Of a stretch of 64,000 nt of DNA, positions 45,730 through 56,783 are shown one piece after another; positions within the stretch are counted from its first letter, which is position 1, and each line of letters opens with the position of its first letter. Where the stretch lies: NCBI GenBank assembly GCA_903813345.2, contig CAIIXF020000005.1, forward strand, positions 5,425,375-5,489,374, written 5' to 3'. The position numbers and the translations under genes were made by a program. The notes beneath the pieces are model-generated. The model did not search any database. It saw nothing but the letters and a program-made list of their open reading frames with translations, and had not been told where the DNA came from. This DNA comes from Owenia fusiformis (taxonomy: Eukaryota > Annelida > Polychaeta > Sabellida > Oweniidae).

Positions 45730-46143
45730 ACCCTTCTCAACCAAAACTATATTGTTCACCCAATCAGTGGGCTCATCCACTTTGGCAATGACTCCTTGGC
45801 ACTGCATTTGCTCTAATTCTGTTTTTAATTTGTCTCTCTGATGAACAGCTACTTTGTAAGGGGGGTGTACAACAGGCCTAACATTTTCTTCAAGGGTAAT
45901 GTGTACCTTGCTAGGCAGACAGCCTTCAAATATATAGCTGTAATTAGACACCAACTGGTTTGTGGTCAGTGTGCTATCAGAGTCAACTGCAGAAATGTTC
46001 CTTCTGGAAACTAGGCCAAGCAGAATAGCTGATTGGAGACTAATCAAAGTATCAGCTTTCTCCTTAATCACTATGAATCTCACTTTGTAGGTTCCCTTAG
46101 GAAAAAAACCATGTTTTGACATGCGTGGAGAAAAAGGGTACAT
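45730..46143 (-). pseudogene. Ty3/Gypsy protease-to-RT junction fragment
   Basis: The minus frame reads 'SLQSAILLGLVSRRNISAVD', then 'GCLPSKVHITLEENVRPVVH', 'YKVAVHQRDKLKTELEQMQC' and 'GVIAKVDEPTDWVNNIVLVE'. This is the start of a Gypsy reverse transcriptase palm/finger region. It is cut on both sides and lacks the YxDD box. Confidence 0.8.
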
Positions 46144-48945
46144 GTTCTCACTTAGTTCTACACATTTTTACTTCAATCCTCCCATGTGTGGCATGGAAAA
46201 TTAGGTAAAAACAGGAGATGGCACTCTTGTTTTTACACACTTTTACCTCAGGGAAAAATGTGGGTGACTTGAGCAATGTGGGGAAATGAAGTAACTCTCA
46301 TCTTATTTTTACTTAAGTTCCCCACATTTTTCACACTATGGAGGAATGTGGGAAAGGGTAGTTACATGGTTTTACATGCATTGTAGTACATCTTAGAGAA
46401 AATAGAGGGACTGAAATATGCTCTAATATCTACAGTTATTTTATTTACATATGGTATAATTCTCAATAAGCCTTATATAATAATAATCTTTCAGAGCTCA
46501 TCGAACATTAGCTGGTAGCATTATTAATTAATGACTATAATATGTGCATGTTTATAGTTTGCATCAAATACTTTATTTTATTAACATTCTTCATTTAACA
46601 TTTAAAATACAAAAATTGATAAATGTTTTTCATTCATATATGACTATCTGTGGCCTCCCTTGGCAAAAGCTGGGTATATAAGGCCGGGGAGGCATCAAAA
46701 GTTCAATGTCTGTTTAAAACTTACTAATTTAGTTTTACCTTAGCATTAGCTAAAAATAGTACATGTTTAGTGCTTGGCTGCAGTAGCTGAAGTGATTAGA
46801 TGATCTAGACATAATTAAAAGTTCATGACCTTTGCATGAACTGCAGAACCAGATGGCAACCTCTATAATTTAAATCTATTTCAACTGAAATTAAACTTAA
46901 ATTCCCAATAATGCCAAATACGAAAAATAGACGCAAAAAACGGAGCATTAGCTAAAAATAGTACATGTTTAGTGCTTGGCTGCAGTAGCTGAAGTGATTA
47001 GATGATCTAGACATAATTAAAAGTTCATGACCTTTGCATGAACTGCAGAACCAGATGGCAACCTCTACAATTTAAATCTATTTCAACTGAAATTAAACTT
47101 AATTATGAAATTTCAAAAACATTGATTTTGTTGGATGGAAAACTTTTCAGTTATGAACCCCCCCCCCCCCCCCAAACTTAATAAGTTAAGTTTCTAAACA
47201 GACATCGATATTTTGATGCCTCCTTAAGGCTTTAATTCTTACATGTACAAAAGTATATAATGTGCATTTGGATATTCTTGCAGGATGTGGTTTTTGAAAT
47301 CAATCATATTTTAATATTTGAGAACTGCAAATGAGATAATTTCTCAAAAGTTTGAACAATATATGTAATGAGATACTTCAGGACATTTGACAGCTGGAAT
47401 AGTAGACATCAATAGGCATACTCCAGAACAATTGGATTTGGCAACATGTATCCTGTGAGATGTCTCGTGACTACACATATCTCAGCTGATTGACAGTGAG
47501 TATTTGTAATGTAAGTTACCTTTAATCTCTAAAGCAATCAATCTTTAAAAACGATTGATTTCATAGGGATGATCTGGAAATATTTAAACTGCTTATTGTA
47601 GAAATTTTCAAATATAACACTCAAGATTCTACAGTTTCTGTGTATTTTTATTTTTCACCATTCCCTGGATTTATCTTAGTTAATCAGGCTATAGGCAAGA
47701 TTAGTACTGACTTCTTAATCAGAAAAGTTGAGTGTCTCATTGTTCTCATAAAATTGAATGCAGGTATTTGGAGGTAAATTTGTCACTCAAGTTTTTGGCA
47801 TAAAAGTTCCTTTTGCTAAATATATTTTCAAATTGATGTCTGTAAAAACTTGAAACCAAATGCTACGTTATTTCACTTACCTCTTATTGATTCTCCAAAC
47901 ATATTCTTTTAAAATCAAATTTGTTATTCTGTACCATTTTGACCAATAATTGTGTTGCTATTAGAAACAGTCGATTGTGATGTTGGGTCATGGACCAGTC
48001 CATAAAAATGGTAGTGGTGCCAGGTTGAAATTGATGTGATTTGTGGTAATGTGACTACATATTAATGGTCATGCAGAAAAGAAATGTGATGCAAAACTCA
48101 TGTTTCATAATAATCTCAAAGCTCCAGATACAAAACAAAACAAATATAAAATCGATTTGATTCTATGGCGATAACACCCCTGTGAAATTTAACATATCTG
48201 GATTTTGTTTTTGAAGATTCCATGAAATTACAAGACAGGCTAAATTCTGTTTACAAATAGGATATCAGAGAATCAATAAAAGATTGGTGAAATAAATTAG
48301 CATTTGGTTTCAAGTGTACACAGGACAATGGATAACTATGAAATGCTGACTGTAGCTTTTAATCACCAAAAGCTGAATGGCAAGTTGAACTCCAAATACA
48401 TGAATAAACTATCAATTAGGCTAGCAAAGATAGTACTATTGTAAACAAGGACTAAGCTGATATGACTTGAGAGTAGTACTTTTAATTTGATATGCATATT
48501 AAGCATTCTTCTCTGGTTCAAAGCATCCTGTTTTCAGAAAAATTGATCTTTGCTTTTACCCTATTGACAGTACAATTAACATTTTTGAAAAATAACATGT
48601 TTTCCTAATCATGTTCCACATGGTTTGGGATGTGAACTATTAAGGAGCTTTCATGGACTTGTAGTCTCACAACGTGTTCTGTAATTGTTCTCACTTCAAT
48701 CAATGTTTCAGTTTCATTCCTGAAAATACAGTATATGTGTTGCTGTTAAGACATAATTATTGTTACCTCAATTTAAATCAAATTAGTATTTTATGTTATC
48801 CTTATGACCCATACAAAACTGAATCGGTATAGCATGCTACATATGAATACTAATATAGCTTTCATTTTTGCCTCGTCAGTTGAAATTGGTCTTGCCTTTT
48901 TGTTGATCACCATATTATTAAAGCTTTACTTTCATATCTCATACC
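46144..48945. other. non-coding, with a tandem duplication
   Basis: No supported exon was found. A block of about 160 bp beginning 'gcattagctaaaaatagta' is present at 46743-46905 and again at 46944-47103 with few changes. A C homopolymer lies at about 47158-47173. Confidence 0.6.
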
Positions 48946-49112
48946 TTTGACGCACTCTCTTAGTGTAATGAAGAGTGTTTTCTCTAAGTGCTGTTGATGT
49001 GGGGACAGGGAATTTCATCAGCCACACATCAGTTTCCATCTCCAGGTTTTTAATAGATGCATAAGTTGTTCCGTCAATGTGTAGGAAATGCTGCACCTCT
49101 GCATATAACACT
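48946..49112 (-). CDS. exon of DUF4218-like transposase gene (C-terminal part)
   Basis: Acceptor TTATAG and donor AAAG|GTATGAG delimit 167 nt. It reads 'VLYAEVQHFLHIDGTTYAS', 'METDVWLMKFPVPTSTAL' and 'ENTLHYTKRVRQR'. 'YAEVQHF' fits the region after the DUF4218 domain in CACTA-like transposases, where a Y..V..F motif is common. At least one exon is missing between this and 50887-50979, because the phases do not meet. Confidence 0.5.
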
Positions 49113-49191
49113 CTATAATATAAACAATCAATAGTCTTATAGGCAATGTCAAAGCACCAATATAAAAACATAAGGTTGGATCTATTTAATA

Positions 49192-49955
49192 GAGAATTTT
49201 CGTTATAAGTTTTTTAGAAACTTATACGTATACTTATACTTATAAACCCAATAAACAAGGTGTTTCATAATTTCCTAATTCGTCGGAAATATCTCCTAGG
49301 ACGGCAATAAAAAGGGTAAATGACATACCATCCGTACCCCCTTGATGTAAAGCATGTTTAGTTGTGTCATATGTGTTTTCTAGAATCAAAAAGGCTGATA
49401 TAGCACACGGGTTTTACAGATTTATCTACTCTCAAATATATTTTTGTAGATGATAGTTTTGAATCACTTTGTAGAAATAACGAAGGGAGAATTAGTTCAG
49501 CTAATGAATGAGTCGAGCTGTTTGATTGGATACTATGCCTATTCAGCCGATTAAATTTAATAATATACTATGCGGAGATCCAACTCTGTAAGTTTATAAT
49601 CTGCGTATAAAGGCCCTTTTATACGTAAAAACTTAAAAATTGACCTTATAATTTCATGAGAACTTTGAAATGATCGACTCGTTCGTGTAGTGATTCACTT
49701 TAAAGGGTCTTGTTTATCGTACACTACAAGGACCCGTCAACTAGCGTTTAGTTTATCGTGTTCATAATTGACACTAGCAAAGGACATTGTATTCGCAGTC
49801 CCTAGTTGATGATGGAGCTTGACTATATCGGGAATAGTTATGCCCCACTTGGTACAGATTATGAAAATCAACTTGAATTGATTTTAGTTCGACAAGACCC
49901 TTTAAACTATAAGTATACGTATAAGTTTTTGAAACAACTTATAACGAAAATTCTC
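49192..49955. mobile_element. Tc1/mariner-type MITE, 764 bp
   Basis: TA flanks (49190-49191 and 49956-49957) and inverted ends GAGAATTTTCGTTATAAGTT continue imperfectly for about 55 bp. Inside, TTTAAAGGGTCTTGT near 49701 is inverted near 49892. There is no transposase. It lies within an intron of the DUF4218-like gene. Confidence 0.85.
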
Positions 49956-50559
49956 TAATGTTTACAAGACAAATTTACTTGCTATAATTGATAATCTCTG
50001 GATATAAGCTTGGTTTAAGTGGTACAATCAAGTTAGTATTTTATTTATTCATGCATTTATCATAGAAACCGAATCAAATATTTTCCCCAATCAATCATAT
50101 TTTTTAATTATCACTTAATAACTGATGATCATATATTTACTGATGATCATATATTGATATGCTTACTTATAAATTATTAATGCAGTAGGCAATGATTGAA
50201 TCATTTCTCTTGGTATACTTTGGAGCATGCACACTTGTTATTGTTTATCCCTTGTATATTATTTTGCTTGACCTCTGATGACCGGTCTCGGTGACAATGG
50301 GGTTTACCAAAAGGCAGTCATTGACATTGACAACATTTGTCCTGAAAACAATAATCAATAATTAGAGAATAATAACAATTATAAATTTTATCTAGACTGA
50401 TGCCTAATGGAAGTATTCAATTTGACAGATTCAGGACTGACGTTTAATTAACCTTTTGAATACCCAGAATGACGGATATATCTGTCACAAATGAAATCCA
50501 TTTGGAACCCAGAGCGACATATATATCTGTCACAGAATTTTTCACTCAAACTGCTCTAA

Positions 50560-50913
50560 CTTTTGCAATTTTTATCCACTCTTCACAAAACAGGTTTTGA
50601 AATGTTTTAAATTGACATTTTGAGATATTTTGGGAAAATGAGGCCGATAAGTTAAATTCAGGAAATGCACTGCATGATTTGAATTCTATTAAATAGTTAA
50701 AAACACTCACAATTTTTTCTTCAATATTTCTTGCAATTTTGCAATTTTTATCCACTCTTCACAAAACAGGTTTTGAAATGTTTTAAATTGACATTTTGAG
50801 ATATTTTGGGAAAATGAGGCCGATAAGTTAAATTCAGGAAATGCACTGCATGATTTGAATTCTATTAAATAGTTAAAAACACTCACAATTTTTTCTTCAA
50901 TATTTCTTGAACA
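50560..50913. repeat. 177-bp tandem duplication covering an exon edge
   Basis: Blocks at about 50560-50736 and 50737-50913 are nearly identical ('ttttatccactcttcacaaa…'). The duplication includes the 3' edge of the 50887-50979 exon with its GTGAGT donor, so the donor is present twice. Confidence 0.8.
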
Positions 50914-50979
50914 TCTGGGTTTGATGCGAGAAGGGTCATTACTCTTAAAGAGTTGAATGGACCTCAGATTGTTCAAGAC
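50887..50979 (-). CDS. 93-nt exon of DUF4218-like transposase gene
   Basis: Acceptor TTTTTTCAG (50980) and donor ATT|GTGAGT (50886) enclose 31 codons, 'VLNNLRSIQLFKSNDPSRIK' and 'PRCSRNIEEKI'. Both ends are phase 0, matching the end of the exon at 51737-51907. Confidence 0.5.
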
Positions 50980-51736
50980 CTGAAAAAATAAATTAGTATT
51001 GAAGATTATTGATGAGATTGAAATTGTGCAACTGTGCAAAATAACATTTATGCAAAATGTTCCTCAGTTAGAGTACATTGTATTTAATGCTACGTGGACA
51101 ATGCATGAATGACAAAATGTTGATTGACACTTTGTATGTGCAATACTTTATACATGTATTAAGTATACGAAAATGCAATAATTGTTTGAAACTTGAAATG
51201 AAGCATTCTGATTGGTCAATCTTAATTCTTTAATCTGAACTCAAAATATCACATATTATAAACAAAAGTGTCAGTGTCAGTGTCATCAAATAGTGTCTAA
51301 AACATTAATCCTGCAATTTGATTGGTTATTGGAATTGAATGATCTGAAGATGAGTACTAAACAATTGCATCATATGATTCCTTGATCTTAAAACAATAAG
51401 ATAATCTCTCTCAGCCTGTCGCCAAATGTATTTAAACAATTTGTCACTTTTTGGAATTAAGCTTTATCAAAGTGATTTCCTTTTTTGAAAAATAAACCAA
51501 CCAAATATTTATAATTGATAAAATAGTACCATGTGTGCTTATCAGACACATAAGGGTAATATGAAAATTGAATAATCGATCCACTAAAACTAAAACTTAT
51601 GAATATTCATTTAAAGGGAACTTTCTACTATATCTGCCATGCTATCTGACCTGAATTAGTCAACTGGTGGTGAAATGGCTAACTATCTACTGGCATCTGG
51701 GTACTAACAATTGCTTGTGATTATTTGAATATTTAC

Positions 51737-51907
51737 CTGAATTCCTTTATTCTGAGTCCCCTGGATTGTCCTGACTAGTGTACCAATATGTGACTCTGGG
51801 GCAAAGCATGATGTTGCCCAGATCGGACCAAATTTTCTGCACACTGCACACACACTGCACTAGGTGCAGCCCAGTGTTGTGGGAATTTATTGTCAGTGAT
51901 GACTTTC
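51737..51907 (-). pseudogene. exon of DUF4218-like transposase gene, frameshifted
   Basis: Acceptor TTTTTTAG and donor CAG|GTAAAT delimit 171 nt. From the upstream exon it reads 'YGKSSLTINSHNTGLHLVQC'. After a frame change it continues 'GPIWATSCFAPESHIGTLVR' and 'TIQGTQNKGIQ'. 'N.H…LHLVQ' followed by 'GP.WA.SCF..E' is the characteristic DUF4218 continuation. An indel near 51815 splits the two parts. Confidence 0.6.
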
Positions 51908-52173
51908 CTAAAAAATAGTACAATTGTCACAAAATGAATAGAAATGAAATAGAGCATGTTGGAAATTTGATATCATGCTGAAGATTTTCCACCAATCACA
52001 TTTGAAAAGTATGATATAATAGTAATGCCTGAAATCGATTGAACATTTTAATTGTAAGTTGTGTCAAATACTAGGTTGTTACGATCTTTGGAGGAGTAGC
52101 ATTAGCATTGTTTGTCATTTGGCTGAGTGTGTTACAAAAACTACAAGCCTGCTTTATCTAAGAACAGGTTTAC

Positions 52174-52371
52174 CATAATGTGACTCTTGGAGATCATAGA
52201 AATTGTAAAGTAGTGCTGCTGCATGGCCCAGTTCAGTTGGTGATATTTTATCTTGGAGTAAAATCCTAACCCCAGCTGAGAGCATACAATAATGTGCTAT
52301 GTAGTCATCAGGTAGGAGTCCAGTCAATACCTCAGGCCCAAACATGATGAGAAATGCTCTATGTTCTGCAG
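52174..52371 (-). CDS. exon with DUF4218-like domain start
   Basis: A 198-nt exon (acceptor TTTACAG, donor TATG|GTAAAC) reads 'AEHRAFLIMFGPEVLTGLLP', 'DDYIAHYCMLSAGVRILLQD' and 'KISPTELGHAAALLYNFYDL'. This matches the helical DUF4218 region found C-terminal to Transposase_21 in CACTA/En-Spm-like proteins. It joins the next exon in phase ('SHYG|KSS'). The gene is incomplete and one exon is frameshifted, so a decayed transposon gene is likely. Confidence 0.6.
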
Positions 52372-52414
52372 CTGTAAAGCAAATTAAACATTACACAATG
52401 GTTAAAGCTGATAT

Positions 52415-52685
52415 GTCATTAAAGTGAACCTATAGTTGAACCCGTGGTTTGAAAATAAAATGTCATTGAAGTAAACCTATAGTTGAACCCATAGTTTGAA
52501 GCTAACATATCATTGAAGTGAACCTATAGTTGAACCCATGGTTTGAAGCTAACATATCATTGAGTTGAACCTTGGTTTGAAGTGAATATGCCATTGGAGT
52601 AAACCTATAGTAGAACCCGTGGTTTGAAAATAAAATGTCATTGAAGTGAACCTATAGTTGAAGCCGTAGTTTGAAACTGAAGTTA
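52415..52685. repeat. 47-bp minisatellite, about six copies
   Basis: Units of the type 'tcattgaagtgaacctatag' plus 'ttgaacccatggtttgaag' start near 52415, 52464, 52511, 52558 (shortened), 52592 and 52639. Confidence 0.85.
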
Positions 52686-52840
52686 CAAGACATATCACAT
52701 TCACCCATGACGTCCAGGGGCTGCCTGTTGTAGGTGAATAGCCTAGTAGTAGAGCCTTTCATAGTGAGGTGTCTCAACCTCTTGAACAATCCATGTGAGA
52801 TTACATTGACCTGGGCATCATCATCCAAAGTTGAGGTCAA
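52686..52840 (-). pseudogene. Ty3/Gypsy aspartic protease fragment
   Basis: The minus frame reads 'LDDDAQVNVISHGLFKRLRH', then 'TTRLFTYNRQPLDVMGECD'. The layout is that of a Gypsy protease. The active-site triad expected as D-T/S-G reads D-D-D, so it is inactive. Confidence 0.6.
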
Positions 52841-53172
52841 AGATCAGATTTCAGGTCAAGAAGGGTTCAAGTAAACAATAACAAATAGGTAGCACATGTT
52901 ATTTGTATTATGGTAAAGAGAAGCAAATTATAGTTGTACTCACAAGTTGATAAATGTTTTAATGATCCAATATAAATAATCCATAATAGCTAAGGTATAA
53001 TATTATTTAATCCAATATAAATAATCCATAATATGACAAAGTACAATTTTATTTATCTCCAAAGTTAGTGACTAGATATATATTCATTAGGTGTCTACGT
53101 GAAAACAATATCATTCATTAGGTTTATCCAAATTCTTTCTCTGAAATTATAACTTGGTGGTCTATACACCTT

Positions 53173-53970
53173 TTATCCAATTTTGAAGGGGGCATTAGGT
53201 CGATTGTGTTGTTCACTGACACTTGTATATTCCCTATCTACATTTTTGTTCCAGTATAAAATTGAAAAATAATATAAAATCATATTATCCAACATGAACA
53301 TCAACAAGTCTTTGTCTCTTACAATTTTCATTGCTGTGTAAGCAAATTTTCGTACAGCCTCTGGCTTGTCCTCCAATTGTTGGTGCCAGGTTATAGAGTG
53401 CTTCTTTTTTTGCTCCACAGGCCACATTCTTAATATGTTTCTTCTGGGCAATACAGTCGTGCCTTGAATCATTTTGATTTAGTGTGAGCTGTTCATAATC
53501 CCTCACATAGCAATTCACTACACCATTACAGTCGTGGACATGAGTTGCTACGTGAATTCCTTCTTCTTTGAAGAATTCCTTATATAACTTTTTGGTACCA
53601 AAAGTTTCATGTCTTTGAGGAGAGGGGTTTCTAGTTTGGTAACATGTACACTGTTCAACATCTTGTGAGTCTCATTTCCTATGCAGACAACGTCGCAGTC
53701 TTTAGCATTTTTACGCCATCCGTGTCTTGCATCTGTCATTATTGTGATGCCATCAAACAATCTTTCACCAGTGCCTATTTCCAATGCAATAGCATCTGCT
53801 AAAGATTCGGTTCTGAGGTCTTCTATATATTTCTTTTGTAAGCTTGTCCATATATGATTGTGCCAAAACACCAAAATTTACTCCTTCGGAGAATCGTTCA
53901 TATTGCGATGGTTGTAGTATGTGTCCATGCATTGTATGGCTTTGCCATTGAAGTGCACAGACATCCTGGT
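53173..53970 (-). pseudogene. decayed transposase-like gene disrupted by an LTR element
   Basis: Reading the minus strand across frames gives 'HNHIWTSLQKKYIEDLRTE', 'GITIMTDARHGWRKNAKDCD', 'HETFGTKKLYKEFFKEEGIH', 'ATHVHDCNGVVNCYVRDYE', 'NQNDSRH', then 'HSITWHQQLEDKPEAVRKF'. I recall this layout from an uncharacterised animal family with a DDE-like first Asp in 'TDARHG'. At least two frame changes (near 53630 and 53430) are needed. The 5' portion is cut off by the LTR at 53971 and should lie beyond the window. Confidence 0.55.
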
Positions 53971-54074
53971 TGTTACGTATCGTAACTGTTATCTCGGGAT
54001 CTTGTGGTCCTTCGGTACTCGCAGGGTTCCTGACTACCTAATTGAACACGACTCCTTTGTTTTGTTTCTTAATT

Positions 54075-54080
54075 TTTATT
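54075..54080 (-). terminator. poly(A) signal AATAAA in the LTR
   Basis: AATAAA on the minus strand lies about 140 nt downstream of the LTR TATA box, as expected for the R region of the retroelement transcript. Confidence 0.5.
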
Positions 54081-54219
54081 TCAAATTCCAATTCTTCTTG
54101 AGATTGATCCGGCCAGCCGAGTTTCGGTAGATTCGCTTGTTATTGTTTCTCCTTTCATCAATTGTTGAGCATCGTAGTGAGTGAGTAAAACTTACTGAAT
54201 CAACAGATCTTGCCGGCTT

Positions 54220-54254
54220 CTTTATATACCAGGTAAAATACATTATTTTACCTG
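54220..54254 (-). promoter_or_regulatory. LTR promoter: TATA box with adjoining perfect palindrome
   Basis: TATATAAAG lies at 54228-54220. One base upstream is an exact inverted repeat of 11-bp arms, CAGGTAAAATA and TATTTTACCTG, separated by 3 nt (54230-54254). A dimeric DNA-binding factor could use it, but the factor is unknown. Confidence 0.6.
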
Positions 54255-54596
54255 TCAAAATTGTGCAAATATAAGTAAGAATATTGCTGATTTCATGCTT
54301 ATGTAAGCAAGATTCAAATCGTAATTCTGAGTTGTGATTGGTTGTTGGAAGTTTTAACTTGTCAGAATTCTTCTGATATATCTTTATTTTGGCTGAATAT
54401 AGTAGCGTAGGGATTCCCCTGCACTAAAGCAAACTGAGGTCTAAATAGTCATTAATCATAAGAAAGCAGCAAGATCTTTACAATGTTTGAATATGCTGAA
54501 TATAAATGGTATTTTATATTGGATAATAAATAATAAATAAATAATAAAGTAATTATATATAATTAAATATAATTACGTACTGACCGAATCATAACA

Positions 54597-54612
54597 ATCT
54601 CCCCTTCTTTAG
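54597..54612 (-). other. polypurine tract
   Basis: The minus strand reads TAAAGAAGGGGAGAT directly before the LTR start at 54596. Plus-strand DNA synthesis of LTR elements is primed from such tracts. Confidence 0.7.
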
Positions 54613-56001
54613 AAATTAACCATACCTGGTTAATTTACTTTACAATATAAATTATTTATTTATTTATTTTATTTTTATTTTATATTTTAGAGATGATATA
54701 CCACATTCCGGCCGCGCAACAACCCATTAGGTTGACGTGGTTCCTGGTTCCAATGAATGTGGTGAAAGACCAGGATTACTTTCATGCTCCAGAGTTCATA
54801 GTTTAATTAACTGTTAAACTTTATTCTTAGTCTCCGTCTTCATATCACTATTAGTGTTTATGAATTGTTGTAGCAGTATGGATATGCATAAGTAAATGTC
54901 TCTATCCATTCTCTTCTTCTTCATAGCATTTGCTAGGTTCACCTTCAGCGTCCATATTCATTATCGATATCACTGATCATAATCCGCATTCAGCGTTCAT
55001 ATATTGTGTGATCCATTGATAGATGGCACCTGGTGATTCTTTAGTTCATCTTTGTAGGAGCTACTCGTCTCTGAAGTCATCTTCTTCTTTTGTTATTTCA
55101 TTAGTGATTAATATATTATCATGTTATAATGGTTAAATAAGGTGTGTAAATATGATTACTATGTGAGTAATATGTATGAATACATGCAATGATGATACTT
55201 GACTAAACTTATCTAACTTATCTCTATACCTAACATCTTATATTCAATTTGACTTCGCCATCTATATGACTTCTTCTTAAAATCTGCCAAACTGTACCCT
55301 CCAATAAGGCACTTTCACATGGCAATTAATCGTTTCTCATGCAGTTAAAACATCTTCCAATAAGATGTTGCTATACTATATGATAAATATGTGATTAATA
55401 AATTAGTGTTAGCATTATTTACAACTCACTTCAGTCAAAGGCACTGAGGTAATATCGGTTAATAAATTATTCGATCAATTAATTATGTACACCTGGATTA
55501 TATGTTATGATGATACACACTTTATATTTCATAGTAGTTATCATGTGCACACACTAAGTGCATTTAGTGCATTTATTACTCATGCACTAAATTAGCAAAA
55601 CATGCTTCGAATATATATTTGGTTATATGTGATTATATATGTCAGATCAATTAATTATTTACATCTGGTTCAATTGATCAAAGGGGATTCTTGAGATGAT
55701 AGCGTATGAAGTTTGTGAACCTCTTCGGCGCTCCGGACTGTTTCATTGCTAGAAAGAGGTCTCTAGTAGAGGCCAATCTCAAACAACTATTAATTCTCAG
55801 GTCCTCTAGAAACTGCAGGCTCAAAGGTTAAAAGCATTAGTGTGAAATATGATATATATACACATGCATATATTTAGCAATTTAAATGAATTCCCCTTTA
55901 ATTCATGCTTTTCTCATAAAATACATTATCGTGCAATGAAATTGTTTCAGTAGTTCAAGTTCAAATGGGCAAAAGGCATCTTATCATGCTATTTCATTAA
56001 C
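54613..56001. other. untranslated region between zinc ORF and LTR
   Basis: No coding frame is supported. The sequence is AT-rich. If the retroelement model is right it is the element's 3' untranslated region, about 1.4 kb. Confidence 0.45.
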
Positions 56002-56325
56002 TTAACCTGGGCAATTATGTTCCTCCCCCGAGTAAGTGATTTCTGCTAAACAGCTGGTACAACAGGAGGGATCATCTTTCCATTTTTGTACACATTCTAA
56101 ACAACCTAATAGTTCATCTGATGTTAGGGCATATTTACACTTGGAGCAGACATGATGACCGCAAGGGAGGCCATGGATATTCATGATAGGATAAATCAAG
56201 TGGCATTTGTAACACAATGAGGTCATGTTTATTAATTTGTCTAACTGTTTGGAGTATACCTTCTTGCTCAGCGACCAGGAAGGTAAGGTGTTTAATTGAC
56301 ATTTGATAAATTTACATAACTCCAT
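56002..56325 (-). CDS. RING-like zinc protein downstream of env
   Basis: A 107-codon ORF from ATG 56325. The first about 33 residues are basic and amphipathic ('MELCKFIKCQLNTLPSWSLS'). Then come 'SLCYKCHLIYPIMNIHGLPC', 'GHHVCSKCKYAL', 'GCLECVQKWKDDPSCCTSC' and the end 'EEHNCPG'. The C-x2-C / C-x-H-H-x-C-x2-C / C-x2-C / C-x2-C / H-x-C spacing suggests a RING-type cross-brace. RING proteins are usually ubiquitin ligases, but that is inference here. It shares 'C..C.QKW..D…C..C.A…Y….HNCP' with the protein at 33777-34079. In position and strand it is the last ORF before the polypurine tract, so it could be an accessory gene of the retroelement. It could also be a captured or host gene. Confidence 0.6.
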   Translation of the reverse strand: MELCKFIKCQLNTLPSWSLSKKVYSKQLDKLINMTSLCYKCHLIYPIMNIHGLPCGHHVCSKCKYALTSDELLGCLECVQKWKDDPSCCTSCLAEITYSGEEHNCPG

Positions 56326-56566
56326 TTTTGTTTGCTAGTGGCTCATGGCTCTCTATCCTTTTTTTATTTATTTTTATTTCTTTCTTCTATTTATGACTTA
56401 TACTTTTATTTTGAGGTAATCGGTAAAATAAGGAATTCAGTATACGCAATTATCAAAGACTGTAGTTTGTTATTCATTTATCATCGGGGATATGAGTCAA
56501 TTCACGCTAACCCTCGAGACATCAAATTTTAATATCACTGCCACTGTTCAGGAGATTTTCCCTTTT

Positions 56567-56783
56567 TTATTTGAACTTGGTAACTGTCACTTTCTCCACG
56601 AACACATTCTGCGCCTCTATTATTTCCCCAACGGGAGTTTGGATTGGGTCTTGGTCATTGGATGGCCCCCCAGAGGGTTGGGTAGGTTGAGCTATAGGGT
56701 CCGTCTGGGTGGCCCTGTCCTCGGTTGGCCCCAGCCTACGCCACACCTGTCTTTCAGCCACTGAAATTTCAAAACCATGCCCA
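56567..56783 (-). CDS. possible cytoplasmic-tail extension of Env in the +1 frame
   Basis: Where the env frame meets its stop at 56784, the +1 frame is open through 'WRDYNGHGFEISVAERQVW' and 'TEDRATQTDPIAQPTQPSG' to a stop at 56567. The stretch is proline and polar rich. It could be the natural tail reached by frameshifting, the result of an indel, or chance. Confidence 0.35.

Larger units (their letters stand above)
53971..54596 (-). repeat. 3' LTR of Ty3/Gypsy-like element, 626 bp
   Basis: On the minus strand it starts TGTTATGATTCGG immediately after a polypurine tract and ends ATACGTAACA, giving TGTTA…TAACA ends. In order it holds a palindrome (54254-54230), a TATA box (54228-54220) and an AATAAA (54080-54075), the expected U3-R-U5 layout. 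The next bases outside are ACCAG. The matching flank at the 5' LTR would be the test and lies outside the window. Confidence 0.75.
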
